Source: Neoroseomonas alkaliterrae (GTDB lineage: Bacteria > Pseudomonadota > Alphaproteobacteria > Acetobacterales > Acetobacteraceae). From it: a stretch of DNA of 64,000 bases. This document shows positions 10,624-18,656 of the stretch, piece by piece. The stretch lies in the NCBI RefSeq assembly GCF_014199195.1, contig NZ_JACIJE010000003.1:401604-465603 (forward strand). The letters run 5' to 3'. A model generated the notes under the pieces. That model did no database searches. It saw only the letters and a program-made list of their open reading frames with translations, and was not told the origin of the DNA. Numbering within the stretch: the first letter of the stretch is position 1; each line of letters opens with the position of its first letter. The translations under genes and the position numbers were made by a program.

Positions 10624-11916
10624 CTATGCGCCGCCCGCGCCCGGCCCCGAGGCCCGCGCCGGCACCGAACCCGGCGCCGACCAGCCGATCCGGCCGACGC
10701 TGTCGCAGCCCGCGCAGACCGCCTTCCAGGCCGCATGTTCCGCCCCGCAGGCGGCGCAGCGCCAGCGCGGCGCGCCCGGCGCGTTCGCCGCCCCGCGCAG
10801 CCAGCGCGCCTGCGCCGCGCGGGCGTCGGCGGTGTCCCCATGCTCGGCCTGTTCCAGTTCCGCGAGCAGCAGATAGGCCCGGCGATCCGCCGCGCCCGAT
10901 CCGACCAGCGCCTCGAGTTCCGTGCGCGCGCGCCCGGTCAGCCCCGCATCCAGCGCCACGCGCGCCATCAGCAGCCGGCTTTCCGGGTGGTCGGGATTGC
11001 GGTGGATCAGGTCCTCCACGGCCTTCACCCGGGCCAGTCGGTCCGGCGTGCCCGCGATCCAGGCCTGGCCCACATCGGGATGCGGCGCGGCGATCCAGCA
11101 TTGCTCGAGCACGCCGCGCGCCCGCCGCGTGCTGCCCGCCTCGGCCAGCCGCCGCGCATAGGCCAGCGCCGCCGGGACGAAGGCGGGATCGGCCGCGACC
11201 GCCTGCTTCTCGTATTCGGCCGCGCGCGCGGGGTCGGGTTCCTGCTCGGCGGCGGCGAGCGCCAGCGCCGCGCGCGGCGCGCCGGGCGGGGCCAGCGCGA
11301 AGGCCTCGCGCCAGTCACGCATCCGCACCGCGACCACCTGGCGCTCCTCGCGCAGCCAGGCGGCGCCGGGCTGCAGCGCCTCGGCCTCCCGGGCCAGACG
11401 CTGCGCCGCCGCCCAGTCCTGGCGCTGGATCGCCTGGCGCAGCAGCCCGCGCAGGCCGAGGAAGCGCGCATCCTCGCGCTCGGCCAGCGCCTTGAACACC
11501 GCCGCCGCGCCGTCCTCGCGCCCGGCCGCGCGCTCGGCCTCGGCGGCCAGCAGCAGCGTCTGCGGCGTGTCGCCAAGCAGCGCGCGCGCGCGCCGCGCCT
11601 CGATCCGCGCCTGGTCCGCGGTGCCCGCCGCCAGCGCGACCAGCGCGCGTGTCACCGCCGTGTCGCCCTCGGCCCGCCGCCGCGCCGCGCGCGCCGCGCG
11701 CCGCCGCGCCGGTATGCCGAGCAGCCAGGCGATGCCGTTCAGCAGCCCATGCAGCAGAAGGAAGCCGGCCACCGCGAGCACCACGGCGACCGGCACGCCG
11801 ATGCCGATCCAGGTCTCCCCGACCTGCACCTCGATCATGCCGCCCGTATCGGCCAGCCAGTAGGCCAGGGCGGTGACGGCCGCGAGCGCGGCCAGCAGCA
11901 CCAATGCGCGACGCAT
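10624..11916 (-). CDS. hemY: HemY-like TPR membrane protein
   Basis: 430 residues with the HemY_N layout: two N-terminal membrane helices (about residues 4-22 and 40-62), then helical TPR-like repeats. Near the C-terminus is a zinc-ribbon-like pair of Cys motifs, WRCAACG near residue 380 and VCAGC 15 residues later. The protein is anchored in the inner membrane with its TPR part on one face; it is linked to heme/porphyrin metabolism by gene context, but its chemistry is not established. Note that this proteobacterial HemY is unrelated to Bacillus coproporphyrinogen oxidase HemY. Last gene of the hemC-hemD-COG4223-hemY operon, nine bases after the previous stop, with GAGG before the start. Confidence 0.85.
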   Translation of the reverse strand: MRRALVLLAALAAVTALAYWLADTGGMIEVQVGETWIGIGVPVAVVLAVAGFLLLHGLLNGIAWLLGIPARRRAARAARRRAEGDTAVTRALVALAAGTADQARIEARRARALLGDTPQTLLLAAEAERAAGREDGAAAVFKALAEREDARFLGLRGLLRQAIQRQDWAAAQRLAREAEALQPGAAWLREERQVVAVRMRDWREAFALAPPGAPRAALALAAAEQEPDPARAAEYEKQAVAADPAFVPAALAYARRLAEAGSTRRARGVLEQCWIAAPHPDVGQAWIAGTPDRLARVKAVEDLIHRNPDHPESRLLMARVALDAGLTGRARTELEALVGSGAADRRAYLLLAELEQAEHGDTADARAAQARWLRGAANAPGAPRWRCAACGAEHAAWKAVCAGCDSVGRIGWSAPGSVPARASGPGAGGA

Positions 11917-11925
11917 CGCGGCGCC

Positions 11926-13116
11926 TCAGCCGGCCAGCAGCGCGGCGAGCGCGGCGCGAGCCTCGAGCAGCGCGCGCGCTTCGGCCACCCATTCGGCCAT
12001 GGCCGCGCGCGCGGCCGGCGGCAGGCGCTCGAGCCGCGCCAGCGCCGCCTCGAAGTCCCCGGCGGCGAGCGCGCGGCGGGCACGCTCGATCTCGCCCGCG
12101 GCGGCATCGCCCCAGACCACCTCCTCGCCCCGGCGCACGGTCACGAGGCCCGAAAGCCGCGCCGCCGCGCCCTGCAGCACCCCCTGCCCGGCCTGGGCGG
12201 GCTCGCTCGCCGCGGCGGCGGCGGCGGCGCGCGCCGCCGGCTCGAAGGCGAGGCGCAGCGCCGCCTCGGTCGGCGGCGGGCTGGCGGCGTAGCGGGTCAG
12301 CGCGGGCTGGGCATCGGGCAGCGCGGCCAGCGCGGGGCCGAGCGGCAGCCCCGCCTCCAGCCGCAGCCGCAGCGCGTCGAAGGCGGCAAGGCGCGTGGCG
12401 CGCGCCTCCAGCGCGGCGACGCGTGCCTGCGCCTGCTCGAGCGCCGCGATGCGCGCGACCAGCGCGGATTCCGCCCCGAGCAGCCGCCGCTCCAGCGCCG
12501 CGCCGGCGGCGGCGATGCGATCGGCCTGCGCGCGATCGGCGGCGGCGAGCCGCTCGCCCATGCTGCGCGCGAGATCCTCGGTGCGGCGGATCGCCTCGGC
12601 ATCGCCGGCCTGCTGCCGCGCCGCCACCGCGTCCAGCCGCTCCGAGAGCCGGTCCGCCCGCGTGGCCAAGGTCTCGAGCGCGGCGCGCGGCGCCACCGCG
12701 GCGGGGTCGAGCACCGGCCGGCCCGCCACCTCCGCGAGCCGCGCCTCGGCCGCCGCGATCCGCGCCTCGAGCGGCTGCAGGTCGGGCGGCGGCGGCAGCG
12801 ACTCGATCCGTCGCACGAGGCCCGAGAGGTCCGGCGGCGGCCTGCCCTCGAGCGCGGCGATGCGGCGGTCGAGCGGCGCGAGGTCGGGCGCGGGGCGCGC
12901 CTCCAGCGCGGCGAGCCGCGCCTGCAGCGCCTCGAGCGCGGCCACGCGCCCCTCCATCTCGGCGAGCGCCGCCGCGGCCGGATGCGGCGCCCGCGCCGGG
13001 CGCGGCGTCACCCACAGCCAGGCCGCCGCCAGCACCAGCACCAGCCCGCCCACCAGCAGCGGCAGCGCCGCCGGGTCGAGGAAGCGGCGAAGGGGGGGCG
13101 TCGGTGTCTCGGGCAT
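11926..13116 (-). CDS. COG4223 mitofilin-like membrane protein
   Basis: 396 residues. One transmembrane helix near residues 16-36 (LPLLVGGLVLVLAAAWLW) is followed by about 200 residues of Ala/Glu/Arg/Leu heptads, a long coiled coil (MEGRVAALEALQARLAALEA and similar), then a helical C-terminal domain (from about residue 280). This architecture and its place between hemD and hemY match the alphaproteobacterial COG4223 family, proposed ancestor of mitochondrial Mic60/mitofilin, which shapes membranes. The start at 13116 was chosen for GAGGATTGGA just upstream; the ATG 45 bases earlier has none. Coiled-coil composition makes the repetitive DNA here normal. Confidence 0.82.
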   Translation of the reverse strand: MPETPTPPLRRFLDPAALPLLVGGLVLVLAAAWLWVTPRPARAPHPAAAALAEMEGRVAALEALQARLAALEARPAPDLAPLDRRIAALEGRPPPDLSGLVRRIESLPPPPDLQPLEARIAAAEARLAEVAGRPVLDPAAVAPRAALETLATRADRLSERLDAVAARQQAGDAEAIRRTEDLARSMGERLAAADRAQADRIAAAGAALERRLLGAESALVARIAALEQAQARVAALEARATRLAAFDALRLRLEAGLPLGPALAALPDAQPALTRYAASPPPTEAALRLAFEPAARAAAAAAASEPAQAGQGVLQGAAARLSGLVTVRRGEEVVWGDAAAGEIERARRALAAGDFEAALARLERLPPAARAAMAEWVAEARALLEARAALAALLAG

Positions 13117-13192
13117 TCCAATCCTCGTGCTGCGCCGCAAGGGCGGGGCGCTGTATAGCACCGGCCGCGCGCGGCGCGCCCCCGCGTGGGCG

Positions 13193-13966
13193 TCAATCCG
13201 CCGCCGGGCCGAGCAGCGCGGGCAGCAGCGCCGGATCGGGCCGCTCCGTCACCGCGATCCCGGCCCAGGGCAGCGCGCGCAGCGCCTCGGCGATGCGCGG
13301 GCTGATCGCGAGCGCGCGGATGCCCGGCGCGGCGCCTTCGAGGCCCGCGCGCCGCATCAGCGCGAGCACCGTCCGCACCCCCCGCGGCGACGTGAACAGC
13401 GCCGCGGCGACGCGGCCGCCGCGCAGCGCGGCTTCGGCGTCGGGCGGCAGCGCGGCGGCGGGCACGGCGCGATAGACAACGCGGCGGAGCACCCGGAAGC
13501 CCCGGGCGCGCAGCGCCGCCGCGAGGTCCGCCCCGTATCCCCGCCCCGCCGCGAGCAGCAGCGGCCCCGCCGCCGGATCGAGGCTGCCCGCCGCGAAGGC
13601 GGCGAGCGAGGCGGCATCCCCGGCCGCCGCGCGCACATCGGCGAAGCCGCGCGCCCGCGCCTCCGCCGCCGTGCCCTCGCCCACGGCGAGCACGGGCAGG
13701 CCCATCGGCGCCAGCGCCCGCGCGGCGGCGCGGGAGGGCAGCAGCAGCGCCTGGGCGCGCGGCAGGCGCGGCGGGGCGCAGCCGCGCAGGACCAGGGCGG
13801 GGGCAAGCACGGGCCGCCAGCCCAGGGCGGCGACCGCGGCGGCGGTCTCGGCGGCGCCGGGCTCGGGGCGGGTGACCAGGACATGCCGGGGTCGGGACGC
13901 ACCGGCGCCCTTCCCTTTCCTGGCCGTCACCAGGGCGCGCCGGCGCGGCGCGCGCCCATCCGTCAT
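13193..13966 (-). CDS. hemD: Uroporphyrinogen-III synthase
   Basis: 257 residues. Identified by its weakly conserved HemD fold and its position: it starts inside the hemC stop codon (4-base overlap at 13963-13966). Visible family features are HVLVTRPEPGAAETAAAVAA near residue 28, LPSRAAARAL (usually LTSxNAV), VLAVGEGTAAEARARGF near 95 and ALFTSPRGVRTVL near 185. It closes hydroxymethylbilane into uroporphyrinogen III, the last common step to heme and cobalamin. The first ~25 residues are a Lys/Arg-rich extension, so a later start is possible. Confidence 0.9.
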   Translation of the reverse strand: MTDGRAPRRRALVTARKGKGAGASRPRHVLVTRPEPGAAETAAAVAALGWRPVLAPALVLRGCAPPRLPRAQALLLPSRAAARALAPMGLPVLAVGEGTAAEARARGFADVRAAAGDAASLAAFAAGSLDPAAGPLLLAAGRGYGADLAAALRARGFRVLRRVVYRAVPAAALPPDAEAALRGGRVAAALFTSPRGVRTVLALMRRAGLEGAAPGIRALAISPRIAEALRALPWAGIAVTERPDPALLPALLGPAAD

Positions 13967-14949
13967 GCGAAAAGGTCCGCCGGCGCGTCGCGGCGCAGCG
14001 AGGCGCCGAGTTCCGCGCCGAGGCGCGCCGCCTCGGCGGCATCGCCCTCCAGTGTGCGGCGCAGCAGGAAGCCGCCATCGGCACGGGCGACGAGGCCGGT
14101 CAGGCGCAGCCTGCCATCGGCGAGCAGCCGCGCATGGCCGCCGATCGGCGTGCGGCAGGACCCGTCCAGCGCGGCGAGCAGCGCGCGCTCGGCCGCGGAG
14201 ACGGCCCGCGCCTCGGGGTCCTCGATCGCGGCCAGCAGCTCGCGCAGTTCGGTGTCGTCCGCGCGCACCGTGACCCCGACGATGCCCTGCCCGGCGGCCG
14301 GCACCATCACCTCGGGGTCGAGGGCCACCGCGCCGGGCGGGGCGAGGGCGAGGCGCTTCAGCCCGGCGAGCGCGAGCATGGTCGCCGCCGCCTCGCCCTC
14401 GGCCAGCTTGCGCAGCCGCGTCTGCACATTGCCGCGGAACATGACGACCGAGAGGTCGGGGCGGCGGTGCAGCAGTTGCGACTGCCGCCGCACCGAGGAG
14501 GTGCCGATCACCGCCCCGCGCGGCAGCGCGGCCAGCGGATCGGCGGGGTCCGGCGCAGCGAGCGCGGGGCCCGGGACCAGCACGTCCCGCGCATCCTCCC
14601 GCTTCAGCGTGCAGGCGAGCACGATGCCGGGCGGCATCTCGGTCTCGAGATCCTTGAGCGAATGCACCGCGAAGTCGATGCGCCGGTCGAGCAGCGCCTC
14701 GTGGATCTCCTTCGCGAAGAGCCCCTTGCCGCCGATCTCGGCGAGGCGCCGGTCCTGGATGCGGTCGCCGGAGGTCAGGAGCTGGTGCTCCTCGAAGGCC
14801 TTGGCGTCGCGCAGCACGGGGCAGAAGCGCGTCACCCGCGCCAGGAAGTCCCGCGTCTGCCAGAGCGCGAGCGGCGAGGCGCGGGTGCCGACGCGCAGCG
14901 GCAGGGGCCGGCGGTGCTGCGGCACGGAAGCGGGGTGGGCAGGCGGCAT
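13963..14949 (-). CDS. hemC: Hydroxymethylbilane synthase (porphobilinogen deaminase)
   Basis: 328 residues, normal for HemC. It polymerises four porphobilinogens on a dipyrromethane cofactor. Visible family blocks are [15 protein letters not shown] near residue 18, [20 protein letters not shown] near 95, [13 protein letters not shown] near 138 (cofactor and substrate Arg residues), [13 protein letters not shown] near 222, and the cofactor-bearing Cys in [13 protein letters not shown] near 260. First gene of the heme operon. It faces tsaD with only 23 bases between the two start codons, so the promoters must overlap or lie inside the genes. Confidence 0.96.
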   Translation of the reverse strand: MPPAHPASVPQHRRPLPLRVGTRASPLALWQTRDFLARVTRFCPVLRDAKAFEEHQLLTSGDRIQDRRLAEIGGKGLFAKEIHEALLDRRIDFAVHSLKDLETEMPPGIVLACTLKREDARDVLVPGPALAAPDPADPLAALPRGAVIGTSSVRRQSQLLHRRPDLSVVMFRGNVQTRLRKLAEGEAAATMLALAGLKRLALAPPGAVALDPEVMVPAAGQGIVGVTVRADDTELRELLAAIEDPEARAVSAAERALLAALDGSCRTPIGGHARLLADGRLRLTGLVARADGGFLLRRTLEGDAAEAARLGAELGASLRRDAPADLFA

Positions 14950-14972
14950 CGCGGCGTCATAGAACCGCGCCC

Positions 14973-16022
14973 ATGGACGCGGAAGGTGGCATCACGCTGC
15001 GCGGCCCCGTGCTGGGGCTGGAATCGAGCTGCGACGAGACGGCCGCCGCCGTGCTCGCCGCGGACGGGCGCATCCTGGCCGAGGGCGTGCTGAGCCAGGA
15101 GAGGGAACACGCGGCCTTCGGCGGCGTGGTGCCCGAGATCGCCGCCCGCGCGCATCTCGCCGCCCTGCCGGGGCTGGCGGAGAGGGTGCTCGCCCGTGCC
15201 GGCATCGGCTTCGCGGATCTCGGCGCGGTGGCCGCCACCTCCGGCCCCGGGCTGATCGGCGGGCTGATCGTCGGCGCCTGCTTCGGCAAGGGCGTGGCCA
15301 TCGCCCATGGCCTGCCCTTCGTGGCGGTGAACCACCTCGAGGCCCATGCGCTGACGGCGCGGCTGCCGGGGCTGCTGGAGCGGGGCGCGCCGTCCTTCCC
15401 CTATCTGCTGCTGCTGGTCTCGGGCGGGCATTGCCAATGCGTGGCGGTGGAGGGGCTCGGGCGCTACCGGCGGCTCGGCACCACGCTCGACGACGCGGTG
15501 GGCGAGGCCTTCGACAAGGCGGCGAAGCTGATGGGCCTGCCCTGGCCTGGCGGGCCGCATCTCGAACGCCTGGCTTCGCAGGGCGATCCGGGCGCCGTGC
15601 CGCTGCCGCGTCCGCTGCTCGGCCGGCCGGGCTGCGACTTCTCCTTCTCCGGCCTCAAGACCGCGGTCGCGCGCGCGGTGGCGCAGGGCGCCGCATCGCA
15701 TGCCGACATCGCCGCCGGCTTCCAGGCCGCCGTCGCCGCGGTGCTGGCCGACCGCGCGCGCAACGCGCTCGCGATGCTGCCGGAGGCGACGGCGCTCGTC
15801 GTCGCCGGCGGTGTTGCCGCGAACCAGGCGGTGCGCGCCGCGCTGTCCGGTGTGGCGGGGATGGCCGGCGTGCCGATGCTGGCGCCGCCGCTGCGGCTGT
15901 GCACCGACAATGCCGTGATGGTGGCCTGGGCCGGCATCGAGCGCCTGCGTGCCGGGCTGAGCGACGGGCTCGACCACGCCCCGCGCCCGCGCTGGCCGCT
16001 CGCGGACCTCGCCGGTGCATGA
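14973..16022 (+). CDS. tsaD: tRNA N6-adenosine threonylcarbamoyltransferase TsaD
   Basis: 349 residues, an ASKHA-fold enzyme that installs threonylcarbamoyl on A37 of ANN-decoding tRNAs together with TsaB, TsaC and TsaE. Motifs: [14 protein letters not shown] near residue 14, the metal-binding [11 protein letters not shown] near 120 (two His), LLVSGGHCQ near 145, [12 protein letters not shown] near 215, and the late [12 protein letters not shown] near 312 with the third metal ligand Asp. Divergent from hemC, an arrangement common in Rhodospirillales. Two perfect hairpins follow the gene. Confidence 0.96.
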   Translation: MDAEGGITLRGPVLGLESSCDETAAAVLAADGRILAEGVLSQEREHAAFGGVVPEIAARAHLAALPGLAERVLARAGIGFADLGAVAATSGPGLIGGLIVGACFGKGVAIAHGLPFVAVNHLEAHALTARLPGLLERGAPSFPYLLLLVSGGHCQCVAVEGLGRYRRLGTTLDDAVGEAFDKAAKLMGLPWPGGPHLERLASQGDPGAVPLPRPLLGRPGCDFSFSGLKTAVARAVAQGAASHADIAAGFQAAVAAVLADRARNALAMLPEATALVVAGGVAANQAVRAALSGVAGMAGVPMLAPPLRLCTDNAVMVAWAGIERLRAGLSDGLDHAPRPRWPLADLAGA

Positions 16023-16042
16023 CCATCCTTTCGTATCGGTTC

Positions 16043-16064
16043 CCAAAGGCCTTTCGGCCTTTGG
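16043..16064. terminator. Hairpin 1 after tsaD
   Basis: CCAAAGGCC (16043-16051), loop TTTC, GGCCTTTGG (16056-16064): a perfect 9-base stem 20 bases after the tsaD stop. With the next hairpin it forms a tandem palindromic unit, either a terminator pair or a REP-like element. Confidence 0.5.
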
Positions 16065-16073
16065 CCGGAGGCT

Positions 16074-16096
16074 CCGGGAGGGCGGCGCCCTCCCGG
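16074..16096. terminator. Hairpin 2 after tsaD
   Basis: CCGGGAGGGC (16074-16083), loop GGC, GCCCTCCCGG (16087-16096): a perfect 10-base stem just before rlmJ. No T run follows. Confidence 0.45.
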
Positions 16097-16133
16097 TTGC
16101 GCCACGCCGCGCCCCGCGCCATGACCGCCGCGG

Positions 16134-16958
16134 ATGAACTACCGCCACGCCTTCCATGCCGGCAATCACGCCGATTGCCTGAAGCACGCCCTGCTGCTGC
16201 TGCTCCTCGGCGCGCTGCGCCGCAAGGAGGCGCCCTTCGCCGTGCTCGACACCCATGCCGGGCGCGGCCTCTACGACCTGTCGGCCAGCGAGGCCGCGCG
16301 CACGGGGGAGGCCGCGCGCGGCGCGCTGCGTCTTGCCGATCTGCGGGACGGCCCGCTGCTGCCCTTCATCGAGGCGCTGCGCGCGCAGGGCTTCCCGGCG
16401 CGCTATCCAGGCTCGCCCATGCTCATCCGCGCCGCGCTGCGCCCGGGCGACCGGCTCCTCTGCTGCGAGTTGCACCCCGAGGACCATGCCGCGCTGCGCG
16501 CCCTGTTCGCGCGCGACCCGCAGGTGGCCGTGCATCGCCGGGACGCCTGGGAGGCGATCCGCGCGCTGACGCCCTTCCCCGAGAAGCGGGGCCTCGTCCT
16601 CATGGACCCGCCCTTCGAGCAGGAGGAGGAGTTCGCGCGCCTCGTCGCCGCAATCGCCGGCCTGAACCGCCGCTTCCGCGCCGCGATCGTCGCGGCCTGG
16701 TATCCGGTGAAGCACCGCGCGCCGGTGCGCGACTTCCACGATGCGCTGCGCGCCTCCGGCCTGCGCGACGTGCTGGCCGCCGAGATGTGGCTGCGGGAGC
16801 CGACCGACCCGCGCCGCCTGAACGGCAGCGGGCTGCTCGTCGTCAACCCGCCCTTCGGCTTCGCGGCGGCGGCGGCCGATGTCCTCGCGGCGCTGACGCG
16901 CGCGCTGGCGAGCGAGCCCGGCGCGGGCTCGGCCGTCACGACCGTGGTGCCCGAATGA
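16134..16958 (+). CDS. rlmJ: 23S rRNA (adenine-2030-N6)-methyltransferase RlmJ
   Basis: 274 residues, matching RlmJ (YhiR). It opens MNYRHAFHAGNHADCLKHA, almost the family signature. It has the SAM-binding segment VLDTHAGRGLYDL near residue 40 and the catalytic N6-adenine motif LVLMDPPFEQEEEF (DPPF) near 155; the C-terminal LNGSGLLVVNPPFGF is also conserved. It modifies A2030 of 23S rRNA using SAM. Lies between tsaD and gpsA on the same strand but is separated from tsaD by two hairpins, so it may have its own promoter. Confidence 0.95.
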   Translation: MNYRHAFHAGNHADCLKHALLLLLLGALRRKEAPFAVLDTHAGRGLYDLSASEAARTGEAARGALRLADLRDGPLLPFIEALRAQGFPARYPGSPMLIRAALRPGDRLLCCELHPEDHAALRALFARDPQVAVHRRDAWEAIRALTPFPEKRGLVLMDPPFEQEEEFARLVAAIAGLNRRFRAAIVAAWYPVKHRAPVRDFHDALRASGLRDVLAAEMWLREPTDPRRLNGSGLLVVNPPFGFAAAAADVLAALTRALASEPGAGSAVTTVVPE

Positions 16959-17019
16959 GGCCCGGCGCGAAGGGACCGGGACCGGGCGCGGGGTGCCGCG
17001 CGCGCCGGGCGCGGCGGGC

Positions 17020-18000
17020 ATGAGCCGCGTCGCGGTTCTCGGCGCCGGCGCCTGGGGCACGGCGCTCGCCATCCAGGCGCATCGCGCCGGGCGGGAGGTG
17101 GCGCTCTGGGCGCGCGATGCGGCGCGCGCCGCCGCGATGGCCGCGGCGCGGGCGAATGAGCGCTACCTGCCCGGCGCCGTGCTGCCCGAGGGGCTGCGGA
17201 TCACCGCGGATGCCGAGGAAGCCCTGGCCGGCGCGGCGCTGGTGCTCGCCGTGGTGCCCGCCCAGGGGCTGGGGCCGGTGCTGGCCGGTCTGCCGCGGCT
17301 CGATGCGCCGCTGCTCGTCTGCGCCAAGGGTGTCGAGGCCGGGACGCTGCGCCTGCCTCTGGAGGTGGTCGAGGCCGTCCGCCCAGGCACGGTTGCGGGG
17401 GTGCTCTCGGGCCCGAATTTCGCGCATGAGGTCGCGCGGGGCCTTCCCGCCGCGGCGGTGGTGGCGGCGGCCGACCCGGCGCTGCGCGAGGCGGGGCTGG
17501 CGCTGCTCGGCTCGCCCGGCTTCCGGCTCTATGCGGGGGAGGATCCGGTCGGCGCGCAGGTCGGCGGCGCGGCGAAGAACGTGATCGCCATCGCCGCCGG
17601 GGCGGTGATCGGCGCGGGCCTTGGGGAGAATGCGCGCGCCGCCCTCGTCACGCGCGGGCTTGCGGAACTCTCGCGGCTTGCCGTCGCGCTGGGCGGGCGG
17701 GCGGAGACGGCGGCCGGCCTCTCGGGCCTCGGGGACCTGGTTCTGACCTGCGCGGGGCCGGGCAGCCGCAACATGTCGCTCGGGCTGGCGCTGGGGCGGG
17801 GTGAGACGCTGGACGGCGCGCTGGCCGGCCGCGCCGGCGTGACCGAGGGCGTGGCGACCGCGCCGGCCCTCGTCGCCCGCGCCGCATCGGTCGCCGTGGA
17901 ACTGCCGATCTGCGCCGCGGTCGCGGAACTGCTCGCCGGGCGGATCACGGTGGCGGATGCGATGGCGCGGCTGCTCGCGCGGCCGCAGCGCAGCGAGTAG
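17020..18000 (+). CDS. gpsA: Glycerol-3-phosphate dehydrogenase [NAD(P)+]
   Basis: 326 residues. Reduces dihydroxyacetone phosphate to sn-glycerol-3-phosphate for phospholipid synthesis. The start MSRVAVLGAGAWGTALAIQA is the usual GpsA dinucleotide-binding N-terminus, so ATG 17020 is preferred over GTG 16993. Other family blocks: AKGVEAGTLRLPLEV near residue 97, SGPNFAHEVARGLPAA near 130, GGAAKNVIAIAAGAVIGAG near 178 (catalytic Lys), and GLGDLVLTCAGPGSRN near 235. It runs with tsaD and rlmJ; tsaD-gpsA proximity is common in alphaproteobacteria. Confidence 0.96.
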   Translation: MSRVAVLGAGAWGTALAIQAHRAGREVALWARDAARAAAMAAARANERYLPGAVLPEGLRITADAEEALAGAALVLAVVPAQGLGPVLAGLPRLDAPLLVCAKGVEAGTLRLPLEVVEAVRPGTVAGVLSGPNFAHEVARGLPAAAVVAAADPALREAGLALLGSPGFRLYAGEDPVGAQVGGAAKNVIAIAAGAVIGAGLGENARAALVTRGLAELSRLAVALGGRAETAAGLSGLGDLVLTCAGPGSRNMSLGLALGRGETLDGALAGRAGVTEGVATAPALVARAASVAVELPICAAVAELLAGRITVADAMARLLARPQRSE

Positions 18001-18009
18001 CGGGCCGGA

Positions 18010-18285
18010 TCAGGCGCTGCGCGCGAGTTCCTGGTCGTGCAGGTTCCGCACCGCCGCGACATAGGCGGATTGCGTCCCGCTGATCAGCGCCTCGTTCAAT
18101 TGGCGCAGCAGGCGTTCGAGGTCGTCGGTGCGGCACAGTTCGAGCGACAGCGGCCCGCCGCGCTGGGTCGCGCGATAGGAACCGTCGCTCAGACGGTCGA
18201 TCTCGATCGTGCTGGCACCACCGGCCACAGGGCGGAGCGTGATGATCACGTCATCCGGCTGCGGATGGTCCTGCGTCTCAGCCAT
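18010..18285 (-). CDS. Small hypothetical protein
   Basis: 91 residues (MAETQDHPQPDDVIITLRPV...), acidic N-terminus, no signal peptide or membrane helix, and a helical second half (CRTDDLERLLRQLNEALISG). I do not recognise a family. Its end faces gpsA tail to tail with a nine-base gap, and its start lies in the structured spacer before the RTX gene's 3' end. Codon use is normal for the genome, and the frame is open through strongly alpha/beta-like sequence, so it is probably real. Confidence 0.6.
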   Translation of the reverse strand: MAETQDHPQPDDVIITLRPVAGGASTIEIDRLSDGSYRATQRGGPLSLELCRTDDLERLLRQLNEALISGTQSAYVAAVRNLHDQELARSA

Positions 18286-18656
18286 TGGGCGTCGTGTCCT
18301 CGCAGTGGGGGGTCAGGACACGGCGCCGCCTTCCTGGCGGCCACCGCTGGCTCTCCGGCCGCCGCGGCGCATCACTGCGGCATGGCGGTCATCGAACCGA
18401 CTCACACAATATCTCCGCGCCCGGGCCGGGCCAGCGACCAGCGGTAGCGTCGTTCCGGCCCAGGCAGCGCGGTCCGGGGGCGATGGCGCGTCAGGGAAGG
18501 GTTCACGATCCCGGGAGCCGATAAATTCTGGCTGTTTTTCAGATGGTTGGCGTGGTTTGGCTCAGTTGTCGCGTGAGCGGGAAACCACGGAAAGGATGCG
18601 CTGTCTCGCATTTCGAGACATCGCGCGCCCGCATTATTTTTTCGCGCCCACGCTTC
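18286..18656. other. Structured, AT-richer spacer between the small protein gene and the RTX-Hint gene
   Basis: 371 bases. The 18520-18656 part is much richer in A and T than its surroundings and holds two strong hairpins. One is CGTGGTTT (18551-18558) with AAACCACG (18582-18589), enclosing an inner GCTCA/TGAGC stem. The other is TGTCTCG (18602-18608) with CGAGACA (18614-18620). A T6 run lies at 18636-18641. It may be the 3' UTR and terminator of the minus-strand RTX mRNA or a small plus-strand RNA. No protein-coding gene is convincing. Confidence 0.5.
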
